From: Prevotella sp. BV3P1
GTDB lineage: Bacteria > Bacteroidota > Bacteroidia > Bacteroidales > Bacteroidaceae
Length of the DNA stretch: 64,000 nt
Reading direction: 5' to 3'
Assembly: GCF_000479005.1 (NCBI RefSeq)
Contig: NZ_AWXC01000041.1
Location: forward strand, 1 to 64,000
Shown: positions 8,436-15,606 of the stretch, one piece after another
Numbering within the stretch: position 1 is the stretch's first letter
Layout of the letters: every line of letters starts with the position of its first letter
Position numbers and translations under genes: made by a program
Notes under the pieces: generated by a model
Databases searched by the model: none
The model's input: only the letters and a program-made list of their open reading frames with translations
Told to the model about the DNA's origin: nothing

Positions 8436-9847
8436 TTCTTCTTTTTTAAATTAAACTCGAAACAGAGTCCACCTGTTTCGATATTGTGTACTTGTATGCT
8501 TCCTCCGTGCAACATAATGGCATTCTTGACGATAGCCAGCCCAAGTCCGGTGCCACCGAGCTTTCTACTCCTACCTTTGTCTACGCGATAGAATCGTTCG
8601 AACAGTCTGGCCAGGTGCTGATTTGATACGCCTATGCCGTTATCTTGGAAGGTAAATCTCCATTCTTGCTCATCTTCTTTTCCGTCAAGAGTGATGGTTG
8701 TCCCGTCACCAGCGTATGTAATGGCATTGTCAGTCAAGTTTCTGAATACGCTGTACAGCAAACTTTGATTGCCTTGAATGATGACGTTTTCTGGTAAGTT
8801 GTTGACAAAAGCCATGTGATGATTTTGCATTTGCAGTCCCGTTTCCTTGCAGATGTTTTCAATCATCTTCGAGATGTTTACGGGTGAGTATTCCATCAAG
8901 TCGGGAGCGTCATCAATTCTGTTCAGCGTAGAGATGTCTTGTAGCAAGGAAGTGAGCCGTTGACTCTGTGCATAGCTGTGTTGCAAGAATTGTTGTCGCG
9001 TTGCTTCATTGATGTGAGGGTTATCCAAGATGGTTTCCAAATAGCCTTGAATGCTGGTCACTGGCGTTTTTAATTCGTGCGCAATGTTTTGAGTAAGCTG
9101 TCTTTTCAGTATGTCTTGTTCCTGTCTGGTGCTCTGAAGACGCTTGTATATCTTGATGATTCGTTCGGCAATTTCACCCAACTCGTCGTCTGGAAAGGCA
9201 ATCAAGTCTTCGGTATCGAGGCTCTCATTGTGGTCGGCACGACTGGCAAACAGCTTCAATTTGGTGATGTTGGACGACAGTCTTCTTAAGAATCGCCACA
9301 ACACCAGCGTCAAGATGACAATCGCTGTGAGTGCAAACCAAATGAAATGTTGGTCGGCTTGCAGCGATTTGGCTAAGCCATTGTTGTACGGCAAGGCACT
9401 CCGAATGGTCATCTTGTCATCCTTGAAATAGGTTGCCGAATAGAAAAACTCTTGTTTCAGGGTCTTACTGTTTCGTTCTACGCTTGACCCAGTTCCCGTT
9501 TTCCGTGCTTCAATAATCTCTGGACGGTTGGCATGATTCTTGAAGTGACTGTAGTCTTTTTGAAAATTGTCAAAGATAACCTGTCCTTGGTCATCGATTA
9601 ATGTTACCCGCAGGTTAGGTATGCTGTGCGTCTTTACATAGGAGCTCAGCGTTTGTTCGTCTCTCTTGCTCAGGTATTGAATGGCATCTGCCATCCTGGT
9701 GTTATAGCCTTGCAGCCTCATGTTCAGCAGTTCCCGCTTGTATTGCTTTTCTCTTGTCTGTTGAAAGACGATGAACGAGATGGCAAAAAGCAAGAATACC
9801 GCCAAAATACTGATGTATAGTTTGCTGCCTACCGAAACTTTTCTCAT
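8432..9847 (-). CDS. Membrane sensor histidine kinase (OmpR-system partner)
   Basis: 471 residues. Transmembrane helix 1 is at about 9-28, a periplasmic sensor of about 140 residues follows, and helix 2 is at about 168-187. Then come a HAMP-like linker, the HisKA box IAHELKTPVTSIQGYL with His257 as phospho-acceptor, and the HATPase boxes RNLTDNAITYA (N), DNGIGV (G1) and GGTGLGLAIV (G2). All catalytic elements are intact. The gene overlaps its response regulator by 4 bp upstream and the acetyltransferase by 4 bp downstream, so translation is coupled. The signal is unknown. The architecture is that of PhoR/RprX-type kinases, but I do not assign either name. Confidence 0.95.
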   Translation of the reverse strand: MRKVSVGSKLYISILAVFLLFAISFIVFQQTREKQYKRELLNMRLQGYNTRMADAIQYLSKRDEQTLSSYVKTHSIPNLRVTLIDDQGQVIFDNFQKDYSHFKNHANRPEIIEARKTGTGSSVERNSKTLKQEFFYSATYFKDDKMTIRSALPYNNGLAKSLQADQHFIWFALTAIVILTLVLWRFLRRLSSNITKLKLFASRADHNESLDTEDLIAFPDDELGEIAERIIKIYKRLQSTRQEQDILKRQLTQNIAHELKTPVTSIQGYLETILDNPHINEATRQQFLQHSYAQSQRLTSLLQDISTLNRIDDAPDLMEYSPVNISKMIENICKETGLQMQNHHMAFVNNLPENVIIQGNQSLLYSVFRNLTDNAITYAGDGTTITLDGKEDEQEWRFTFQDNGIGVSNQHLARLFERFYRVDKGRSRKLGGTGLGLAIVKNAIMLHGGSIQVHNIETGGLCFEFNLKKKK

Positions 9848-10539
9848 AGAGCATCAAAGTAGTATCCAAAGCCAAGCCGGGTGACAATGCACTTAGCGAA
9901 TCGCCCAATCTTCTTTCTTAGTCGTGTAATGTTCACGTCTACCGTGCGGTCGAGCACCAAAACGTCCTTTGGCCATATCCTGTCTATAAGCTCCTGACGC
10001 GAGAACACGCGTCCTTTTTCAGAAAGAAATAGGTGCAGTAACTCGAACTCTGTCTTGGTAAAAGGAACATTTTCACCATCGATAAGCACCTTCTTTCTGT
10101 CCAAATCCATTTCCAAACCTTGGTATTTCAGCGTCTTCGGCTCAGTGTGATCGTCGGTTTCGTTTGTTCTTCGGATGACGGCACGAATGCGAACCAGCAC
10201 CTCACGGATGGAGAAAGGCTTGCTGATATAGTCGTCAGCACCAAGATTGAAGCCGGTTACCGTATCGTTCTCGGTATCGCGAGCGGTCAGAAAGATGATG
10301 GGAATATTAGCTGTCATGGGATTCTCTTTCAGCTTTTTGGCCATGGCAAATCCCGACATCTCACCCATCATCACGTCTAACAGCAGGAGGTTGAACGATG
10401 AAATGTCCATCGTCATGGCCTCTTCGGCAGAGTTTGCCGTTTCTACCACATAGCCTTCTGTTTCCAAATTAAACTTCAGAATTTCACATAAGTCCTGTTC
10501 GTCGTCTACAACGAGAATACGATATTTGTTCTCTTTCAT
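9844..10539 (-). CDS. OmpR/PhoB-family response regulator
   Basis: 231 residues. The receiver domain occupies about 1-120, with the acidic pair in VVDDEQD, phospho-acceptor Asp55 in LLLLDVMMGEM, the Thr in IFLTARD and the Lys in YISKPFS. A winged-helix Trans_reg_C domain occupies about 135-231, with FTKTEFELLHLFLSEKGRVFSR and RTVDVNITRLRKKIG. It is the first gene of the operon regulator-kinase-acetyltransferase, each joined by an ATGA overlap. It is a DNA-binding transcription factor activated by phosphorylation from the kinase encoded next; targets are not evident. Confidence 0.96.
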   Translation of the reverse strand: MKENKYRILVVDDEQDLCEILKFNLETEGYVVETANSAEEAMTMDISSFNLLLLDVMMGEMSGFAMAKKLKENPMTANIPIIFLTARDTENDTVTGFNLGADDYISKPFSIREVLVRIRAVIRRTNETDDHTEPKTLKYQGLEMDLDRKKVLIDGENVPFTKTEFELLHLFLSEKGRVFSRQELIDRIWPKDVLVLDRTVDVNITRLRKKIGRFAKCIVTRLGFGYYFDAL

Positions 10540-10565
10540 AGTGTTTGTTATCTATTTTCAGTTGA

Positions 10566-10728
10566 CAAAGTTAGCACGTTGGCTCTTCATAAGCATGTCA
10601 AACGTGTTACAATCGTATTACTTTTAGACATAATTCCAGCTGGGCGTGCTTGAAGTATGCATCTGGTGGCAGGCCGATATCTACTTGCATAATGCTACAA
10701 AGTTAAGCAATAAAAAGCATTTTGTCAA
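10566..10728 (-). promoter_or_regulatory. Promoter region of the two-component operon
   Basis: The best match reads leftward: TTG at 10726-10728, 20-bp spacer, TAACTTTG at 10698-10705, giving a leader of about 150 nt. A second exact -7 box (TAACTTTG, 10566-10573) lies closer to the gene but lacks a matching TTG. Both may be used. Confidence 0.6.
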
Positions 10729-10768
10729 GTCTTGATGGTAATTATTTAATAAGGTAGATCGATATACA

Positions 10769-10804
10769 ATAGCGGGAAACCTCTTTGTGATGGCCTCCCG
10801 CTAT
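10769..10804 (-). terminator. Hairpin downstream of cysK
   Basis: ATAGCGGGA at 10769-10777 pairs with TCCCGCTAT at 10796-10804 (9 bp) around an 18-nt loop. It sits 36 bp after the cysK stop. The T tract is weak. Confidence 0.55.
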
Positions 10805-10839
10805 GCTCTCTCTGTGCGTAGATGTGTTGTTGCGGCTTT

Positions 10840-11787
10840 TTAGAGTGGGTATTCGTCGAATGCGTAGAGTGCCGTTGAGAGATAACGTTCGCCGGTATCG
10901 GGCAGTAACACCACAATCTTCTTGTCCTTATGCTCTGGTCGTAGGGCCAATTCTGTTGCTGCAAAGGCTGCTGCCCCAGACGAGATACCTACCAACAGTC
11001 CCTCCTGTTGAGCCAACTGTCGACCTGTTCGGATGGCGTCATCGTTGTCTACGGTCAGTATTTCGTCTACCACCTCAGCATGATAGGTTTGAGGAATAAA
11101 GCCGGCTCCAATGCCCTGAATTTTATGAGGTCCCGATTTTCCGCCGCTCAAAACCGGTGAAGTCGATGGTTCCACGGCCACAATTTTGATGTTGGGGTTC
11201 TTCTCTTTGAGGTATTTGCCGATGCCAGAGAGCGTACCACCAGTCCCCACGCCAGCTACGAAGATATCAATGTCGCCGTCGGTGTCGTTCCATAATTCAA
11301 CAGCCGTGGTGTCATAATGTTTCTGGGGATTAGCTGGATTGGTGAATTGTCCCAGAATTACCGCACCTTCTATGCTGTCTCTCAGTTTCTTAGCCGCCTT
11401 GATGGCTCCATTCATCCCATCCTTACCAGGGGTCAACTCAACCTTCGCACCGTAGGCTTTGACAAGGTTTCGGCGTTCAACACTCATGGTTTCAGGCATG
11501 GTGAGTATCAGTTTGTAGCCTTTTACGGCCGCCACCAATGCCAAACCTACGCCCGTATTGCCGCTGGTAGGCTCGATGATGGTGGCACCGGGCTTCAGGG
11601 TTCCATCCTTCTCTGCGGCTTCCACCATTCCTAAGGCGATGCGGTCTTTCACGCTGCCGCCTGGGTTGAAGAACTCTACCTTGGCTACAAGGGGCGTTTT
11701 AAGTCCGCGAAAGGCTGAATATTTGTTCAACTCTACCAAAGGGGTATTACCAATCAGGTCTGTCATTTGTTTTGCAATCTTGCTCAT
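10840..11787 (-). CDS. cysK: Cysteine synthase A (O-acetylserine sulfhydrylase)
   Basis: 315 residues, usual length. This PLP enzyme makes cysteine from O-acetylserine and sulfide in the cytoplasm. Seen are the PLP-lysine motif KVEFFNPGGSVKDRIA, the substrate loop EPTSGNTGVGLALVA, the phosphate-binding GVGTGGTLSGIGKYL and GISSGAAAFAA near the end. No CBS or other extra domain. Monocistronic: a strong promoter at 11947-11977 with a leader of about 150 nt, and a hairpin behind. No cysE neighbour is present. An inverted repeat just upstream of the promoter (11980-12024) may be an operator. Confidence 0.97.
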   Translation of the reverse strand: MSKIAKQMTDLIGNTPLVELNKYSAFRGLKTPLVAKVEFFNPGGSVKDRIALGMVEAAEKDGTLKPGATIIEPTSGNTGVGLALVAAVKGYKLILTMPETMSVERRNLVKAYGAKVELTPGKDGMNGAIKAAKKLRDSIEGAVILGQFTNPANPQKHYDTTAVELWNDTDGDIDIFVAGVGTGGTLSGIGKYLKEKNPNIKIVAVEPSTSPVLSGGKSGPHKIQGIGAGFIPQTYHAEVVDEILTVDNDDAIRTGRQLAQQEGLLVGISSGAAAFAATELALRPEHKDKKIVVLLPDTGERYLSTALYAFDEYPL

Positions 11788-11946
11788 ATTGTCTGTCGTT
11801 TTTAATGAATGAATAGTTTCTGGGTGCTCGCCTCATCATGTTCTTCCGTCCGCTTGCTTGTCGCTTGTTCTCGTTCAGCGTGCCGTTTTCTCGACGATGA
11901 ATGTGGAAGATTTGCCTTGTGGCGTTGCTCCCCATGAATGATATTG

Positions 11947-11977
11947 CAAAGATACACTAAAAAACGCTGGCCTGCAA
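11947..11977 (-). promoter_or_regulatory. Promoter of cysK
   Basis: Read leftward: TTG (11975-11977), 20-bp spacer, TATCTTTG (11947-11954), both elements perfect. The start is predicted near 11941, leaving a leader of about 150 nt. Confidence 0.75.
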
Positions 11978-11979
11978 TC

Positions 11980-12024
11980 GCACGATAACGGTATTTAGCC
12001 TACCACGATTGTGGTATTTCGTGC
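11980..12024. promoter_or_regulatory. Nested inverted repeat between cysK and the ATPase operon
   Basis: An inner dyad TACCAC-GATT-GTGGTA (12001-12016) lies inside an outer pair GCACGA (11980-11985) and TCGTGC (12019-12024). It abuts the cysK -33 element, a position suited to an operator, and lies about 80 bp upstream of the rightward promoter at 12101. No regulator can be named. Confidence 0.4.
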
Positions 12025-12100
12025 CTTTGTGAATCCTCCTTTCTTTGATGAATAGAACGTGCTGACTTCTAAAATTGATGACATTAAAAGGCCATTGTGC

Positions 12101-12131
12101 TTGCCGCATTGGTGATAAATGCTTATATTTG
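12101..12131 (+). promoter_or_regulatory. Promoter of the ATPase-DUF4435 cassette
   Basis: TTG at 12101-12103, a 20-bp spacer and TATATTTG at 12124-12131 match the Bacteroidota consensus fully. The start is near 12137, about 75 nt before the ATPase ATG. Confidence 0.75.
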
Positions 12132-12210
12132 CCCTACTAACAGTGCCTGATGCGTCATGATTGGCTCACATTGTTTCATGCCAACCTCAGGTACATAACG
12201 CACAAAGCTC

Positions 12211-13032
12211 ATGAAATACGCTGATTACATCGAAAGGGTAGAGATTGACTCGCTATGGAGTGGTCGCAAGCATGTGGTCTGGAATCTTGACAGACAGGTT
12301 AACGTGCTGAGTGGTGTCAATGGTGTTGGCAAGAGCACCATCTTGAACCGGGTGATCAAAGGCTTGTCAGAGGGTGGCGACTTCAACTCGCATTTGCCCA
12401 AAGGAGTGCACATCACGGTGTCACCGGCCGATGCTACGGCCATCCGCTATGATATCATCCGGTCGTTCGACCGGCCGTTAATGAGTTCGGAGATGGTTGC
12501 CAAGGTAGACATTAGTCTGGCCACCGAGCTGGATTGGCAGCTCTTTCAGTTGCAGCGCAAGTATTTGGATTATCAGGTAAACATCGGCAACCGCATCATC
12601 GAGGTGTTGCAGAAAGGGGGCGAAGATGCAGCAGCTGAGGCACAACGCATATCTGCCAGCAAGTTGATGTTTCAGGATATGGTGGACAAACTGTTTGCCG
12701 AAACTGGCAAGACCATCGTCAGAACCGAGAATGAGATACGTTTCATGCAGATGGGAGAGAAACTCTTGCCCTACCAATTGTCAAGTGGCGAGAAGCAAAT
12801 ATTGGCCATCTTGCTCACCGTGCTGGTAGAAGATGGTCTGCCTTATGTGCTGCTCATGGACGAACCAGAGGTGAGTTTGCACGTGGATTGGCAGGAACAA
12901 CTCATCGACCTGATTCTGCAACTCAATCCCAATGTGCAGATTATCCTCACCACGCATTCGCCTGCCGTCATCATGAATGGGTGGATGGGGCATGTCACCG
13001 AGGTTAGTGACATAACGGATGTTCATAGATAG
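12211..13032 (+). CDS. ABC/SMC-type AAA ATPase, partner of DUF4435 protein
   Basis: 273 residues, cytoplasmic. Walker A GVNGVGKST is at 35-43, the ABC-like signature LSSGEKQ at 190-196, Walker B VLLMDEPE at 213-220 with SLH after it, and the switch histidine in ILTTHSP near 249. The domain between Walker A and the signature is short (about 145 residues) and lacks a long coiled coil. This is the AAA_15/AAA_21 'overcoming lysogenisation'-like type found in many phage-defence ATPases. The gene starts a cassette with its own promoter; the DUF4435 gene follows after 33 bp. An ATPase paired with DUF4435 is the plan of PARIS (AriA/AriB), but this ATPase is smaller than I recall AriA being. A conserved housekeeping role in Bacteroidales is not excluded. 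Confidence 0.9.
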   Translation: MKYADYIERVEIDSLWSGRKHVVWNLDRQVNVLSGVNGVGKSTILNRVIKGLSEGGDFNSHLPKGVHITVSPADATAIRYDIIRSFDRPLMSSEMVAKVDISLATELDWQLFQLQRKYLDYQVNIGNRIIEVLQKGGEDAAAEAQRISASKLMFQDMVDKLFAETGKTIVRTENEIRFMQMGEKLLPYQLSSGEKQILAILLTVLVEDGLPYVLLMDEPEVSLHVDWQEQLIDLILQLNPNVQIILTTHSPAVIMNGWMGHVTEVSDITDVHR

Positions 13033-13065
13033 GAATGGTCTGGATGTGAAAAAGACACATGAACC

Positions 13066-14100
13066 ATGGGCAAAAAACTGAAAGACAACCTCTCATCACG
13101 CTATTTCGAGGCGGCTAACAAGATGAAGTCGCAGCACGCCAGACGCCGCATCGCAGCCTATGTGGAGAGTTATGACGACATATTTTTCTGGCGATCTGTC
13201 TTGAGCGACTTCGAAGACGACACCCGGTATTTCCAGGTGATGTTGCCCTCTCGCTTGGAACATCTTGAGAGAGGCAAAAAGGCGGTGCTTATGAACCTCC
13301 TCATGGACAAGGTGGGACGTGACATGATTGCTTGCGTGGACGCCGATTACGACTATCTCATGCAGGGTGCCACCGAGATGTCGAAGCAGGTAACAACCAA
13401 TCCTTACGTCTTCCACACCTACGCTTACGCCATTGAAAACTTGCAATGCTATGCACCATCGTTGTACGAAACCAGTGTTATGGTTGCGCTCAACGACCAC
13501 CACATCTTTGATATGGAGGCCTACCTGCGCGACTATTCGCAAGCCATCTTCCCGCTTTTCGTATGGAGCATCTGGTTCTATCGAACGCCCAATTACGGCG
13601 AGTTCACCATCATGGACTTTCTGCGCGTCATCGAACCGGGACGCTTTACCATGGCGAAGGCCGAGGACGTGGTGGCCAGAGTGCGCAGAAAGGTGGGCAA
13701 GCGCATCAACCAACTGCAACAAAAATATCCAAACAACAAGGAAAATTATCTGCAAGTAAAGGAGGACATCAAGCGACTTGGCGTAACCCCCGATACCACC
13801 TATTTATATATACAGGGTCATCATCTCTTCGATAAGGTAGTGGTGCCCATGCTCAACAAGGTTTGCATGCAGCTTATTCGTGAACGAGAAGTAGAGATTT
13901 CTCAGCAAAGTGTTCACGGCACACAGCAGCGTAACGAACTGTCCTGTTACCGCAACAGCATCGAAGCCATTCCGTCTATGCTCAAAAAGAATACTCGTTA
14001 CAAGCAATCTGAACCGGTGGTGCGCATTCAGGCCGATCTTCAACGATATTTAGAGCTGACAAAACAAAACCACACAAACAACGACACAGACCGTGAGTAG
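13066..14100 (+). CDS. DUF4435 (TOPRIM-like) protein, probable effector of an ATPase cassette
   Basis: 344 residues. The N-terminal third carries TOPRIM-like acidic motifs: AAYVESYDDIFFWRSVL with Glu34, and MIACVDADYDYL with Asp92, Asp94 and Asp96. Then comes the DUF4435 hallmark AYAIENLQCY. The C-terminal half is helical and Lys/Arg/Gln-rich, with no membrane segment. In PARIS the DUF4435 protein AriB is the toxic nuclease released by the ATPase when a phage anti-restriction protein is sensed. Conservation of the acidic residues suggests this protein is catalytic too. It follows the ATPase gene by 33 bp and precedes a small membrane-protein gene by 35 bp. The family call is fairly firm; the defence role is inferred from pairing. 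Confidence 0.82.
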   Translation: MGKKLKDNLSSRYFEAANKMKSQHARRRIAAYVESYDDIFFWRSVLSDFEDDTRYFQVMLPSRLEHLERGKKAVLMNLLMDKVGRDMIACVDADYDYLMQGATEMSKQVTTNPYVFHTYAYAIENLQCYAPSLYETSVMVALNDHHIFDMEAYLRDYSQAIFPLFVWSIWFYRTPNYGEFTIMDFLRVIEPGRFTMAKAEDVVARVRRKVGKRINQLQQKYPNNKENYLQVKEDIKRLGVTPDTTYLYIQGHHLFDKVVVPMLNKVCMQLIREREVEISQQSVHGTQQRNELSCYRNSIEAIPSMLKKNTRYKQSEPVVRIQADLQRYLELTKQNHTNNDTDRE

Positions 14101-14135
14101 CCTGTGCCTATATAAATATTTAAAACCATTTGATT

Positions 14136-14366
14136 ATGTTAGATTTGATTTTTGCCGTATTGGGAATTTGCTTGGTGCTGGTCATCGTGGTGCCTGGCGT
14201 ATACAATTATGTGAAGTCGATGAGGAAGAATGTACGGGAGAAGGATGCTAAGAACGCCTTTTTCAACACGCTGTTTTTTGTGGTCGTGCTGGTGCTGTGC
14301 ATCCTTTTATTCAAGTCTATTGGCGTGTTCCACGCCTTTGACACCATCGCCGCATACCTGCATTGA
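14136..14366 (+). CDS. Small two-helix membrane protein
   Basis: 76 residues from ATG at 14136 (a TTG six nt earlier is less likely). Helix 1 covers about 3-26 (IFAVLGICLVLVIVVPGVY). A basic/acidic loop follows (KSMRKNVREKDAKN), and helix 2 covers about 43-62 (FFNTLFFVVVLVLCILLF). No known family is recognised. It lies only 35 bp after the DUF4435 gene in the same direction with no promoter between, so it is probably co-transcribed with the ATPase and TOPRIM-like protein. A membrane component or effector of that cassette is possible but not shown. Confidence 0.7.
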   Translation: MLDLIFAVLGICLVLVIVVPGVYNYVKSMRKNVREKDAKNAFFNTLFFVVVLVLCILLFKSIGVFHAFDTIAAYLH

Positions 14367-14378
14367 TGCAATGTCACG

Positions 14379-14488
14379 AACGGGGCATTGGGCATGGATT
14401 CCAATGTCATTGAGTTTGCGTTCCAATGTCTTTGAGTTTGGGCATTAATAGCATTGACTTTGGAGGCCAAACTCAATGCTATTGGGAT
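14379..14488. repeat. Array of 22-nt repeat units (locus 2, minus orientation)
   Basis: Units start at 14379, 14401, 14423, 14445 and 14467, an exact 22-nt period. On the minus strand they carry CTCAATGACATTGGAA and CTCAAAGACATTGGAACG, the same phase and word order as locus 1 at 5808. It lies just after the small membrane-protein gene and before the manA terminator, in a convergent gap. Confidence 0.8.
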
Positions 14489-14534
14489 GATATCTATATC
14501 TTCTTGTCAACCAAGCGATTAGCCATTACAAGAA

Positions 14535-14571
14535 AGGTCTGCACCATGATGTGTGTCCATGATGCAGACCT
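14535..14571 (-). terminator. Terminator of the dxs-trkA-trkH-manA operon
   Basis: AGGTCTGCA (14535-14543) pairs with TGCAGACCT (14563-14571). On the minus strand the stem is followed by TTTCTTGTAA. It lies 33 bp beyond the manA stop. Confidence 0.65.
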
Positions 14572-14603
14572 CTCCTGATTGTGGGTTTCTTTGCTACTCT
14601 TTT

Positions 14604-15566
14604 TTAAACGTAGGTTTCGAGGAACTTCACGGTTCCTTCCACCTTTAACTCCCGGGTTGTGGCGGGAATCAAGATGGTTTCGCCGGCGCAGAGTGAGGTT
14701 TCGTTCCCCTCGTTGTCCGTGATTTTGCCCTCACCCTTCACGCCAATGAGGATGACGAAGCTGTCCAACTCGCTGTAGTCGAGTGTCATTGGCTCGTCAA
14801 GGTCGTATACGGCCGTGTTGAAGTAGGGACAGTGAACGAGGCTCACACCTTGGTTCTTGGTCGATGTATAATCGGTGCGGTAGTCTTTTTCCACGTTGTA
14901 GTTGATGCATTCGGCGGCCTGCGCGGTGTGCAGTTCGCGATAGTTGCCATTCTTGTCCTTACGCTTGAAGTCGTAGATGCGGTAGGTTACGTCGGATGTT
15001 TGCTGAATCTCGGCCAGGAAGCATCCGGTTCCGATGCTGTGAATGCGGCCGGCCGGCAGGAAGAAGCAGTCGCCTTCTTTCACTGAGTAGTCGGCAATGG
15101 CATCGAGAATAGTATCGTTCTCCACCATCTGCTTGTACTCTTCGGGCGTGATCTCCTTCTTCAGTCCGCTCCGCAGGTGTGCGTCTTTGTCGCTGTCCAT
15201 GATGTACCACATCTCCGTTTTGCCGCGGCTCTTCCCTTGTTTCTTGGCAATCTCGTCTGTAGGATGTACCTGGATAGAAAGATCTTGGCGGGCATCGATG
15301 AACTTGATGAGCAGGGGAAACTCGTCACCAAAACGCTCATAGTTTTCTTCTCCGATGAGTTTGCCTTTCAATTCGCGCACGACGTCGTTCAAGGCGCGGC
15401 CTTCATACTCGCCTTCACTGACGAGGGTCTCGTTGTCTTTCACGCCGGATATTTCCCAACTCTCGCCAACGTTTTCCAGTTGTTCGTCGAGTTTCTTGAA
15501 TGGAATAATCTTGTTGCCCCCCCAAATGGTTTGTTTGAGCAGGGGTTTAAACTTGAGTGGTTTCAT
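14604..15566 (-). CDS. manA: Class I mannose-6-phosphate isomerase
   Basis: 320 residues, the short bacterial form of type I phosphomannose isomerase, a zinc cupin that interconverts fructose-6-P and mannose-6-P for GDP-mannose or mannose use. Zinc ligands and active-site words are visible: IQVHPTDEIA (Gln, His), KTEMWYIMD (Glu) and LPAGRIHSIG (His). The C-terminus has the second cupin half (SLCAGETILIPATT). It is the last gene of the leftward run dxs-trkA-trkH-manA, 40 bp after trkH. Cytoplasmic. No unusual features. Confidence 0.95.
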   Translation of the reverse strand: MKPLKFKPLLKQTIWGGNKIIPFKKLDEQLENVGESWEISGVKDNETLVSEGEYEGRALNDVVRELKGKLIGEENYERFGDEFPLLIKFIDARQDLSIQVHPTDEIAKKQGKSRGKTEMWYIMDSDKDAHLRSGLKKEITPEEYKQMVENDTILDAIADYSVKEGDCFFLPAGRIHSIGTGCFLAEIQQTSDVTYRIYDFKRKDKNGNYRELHTAQAAECINYNVEKDYRTDYTSTKNQGVSLVHCPYFNTAVYDLDEPMTLDYSELDSFVILIGVKGEGKITDNEGNETSLCAGETILIPATTRELKVEGTVKFLETYV

Positions 15567-15606
15567 ATTTTTTTATTTTATGTTGACTGATTTGTTGTCT
15601 TCTTGT

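Noticed and set aside
10840..11787. cysK gene as a cystathionine beta-synthase
   Set aside because: Length 315 and absence of a CBS-pair domain fit cysteine synthase A; the SGNTG and GISSGAAA motifs are those of CysK.
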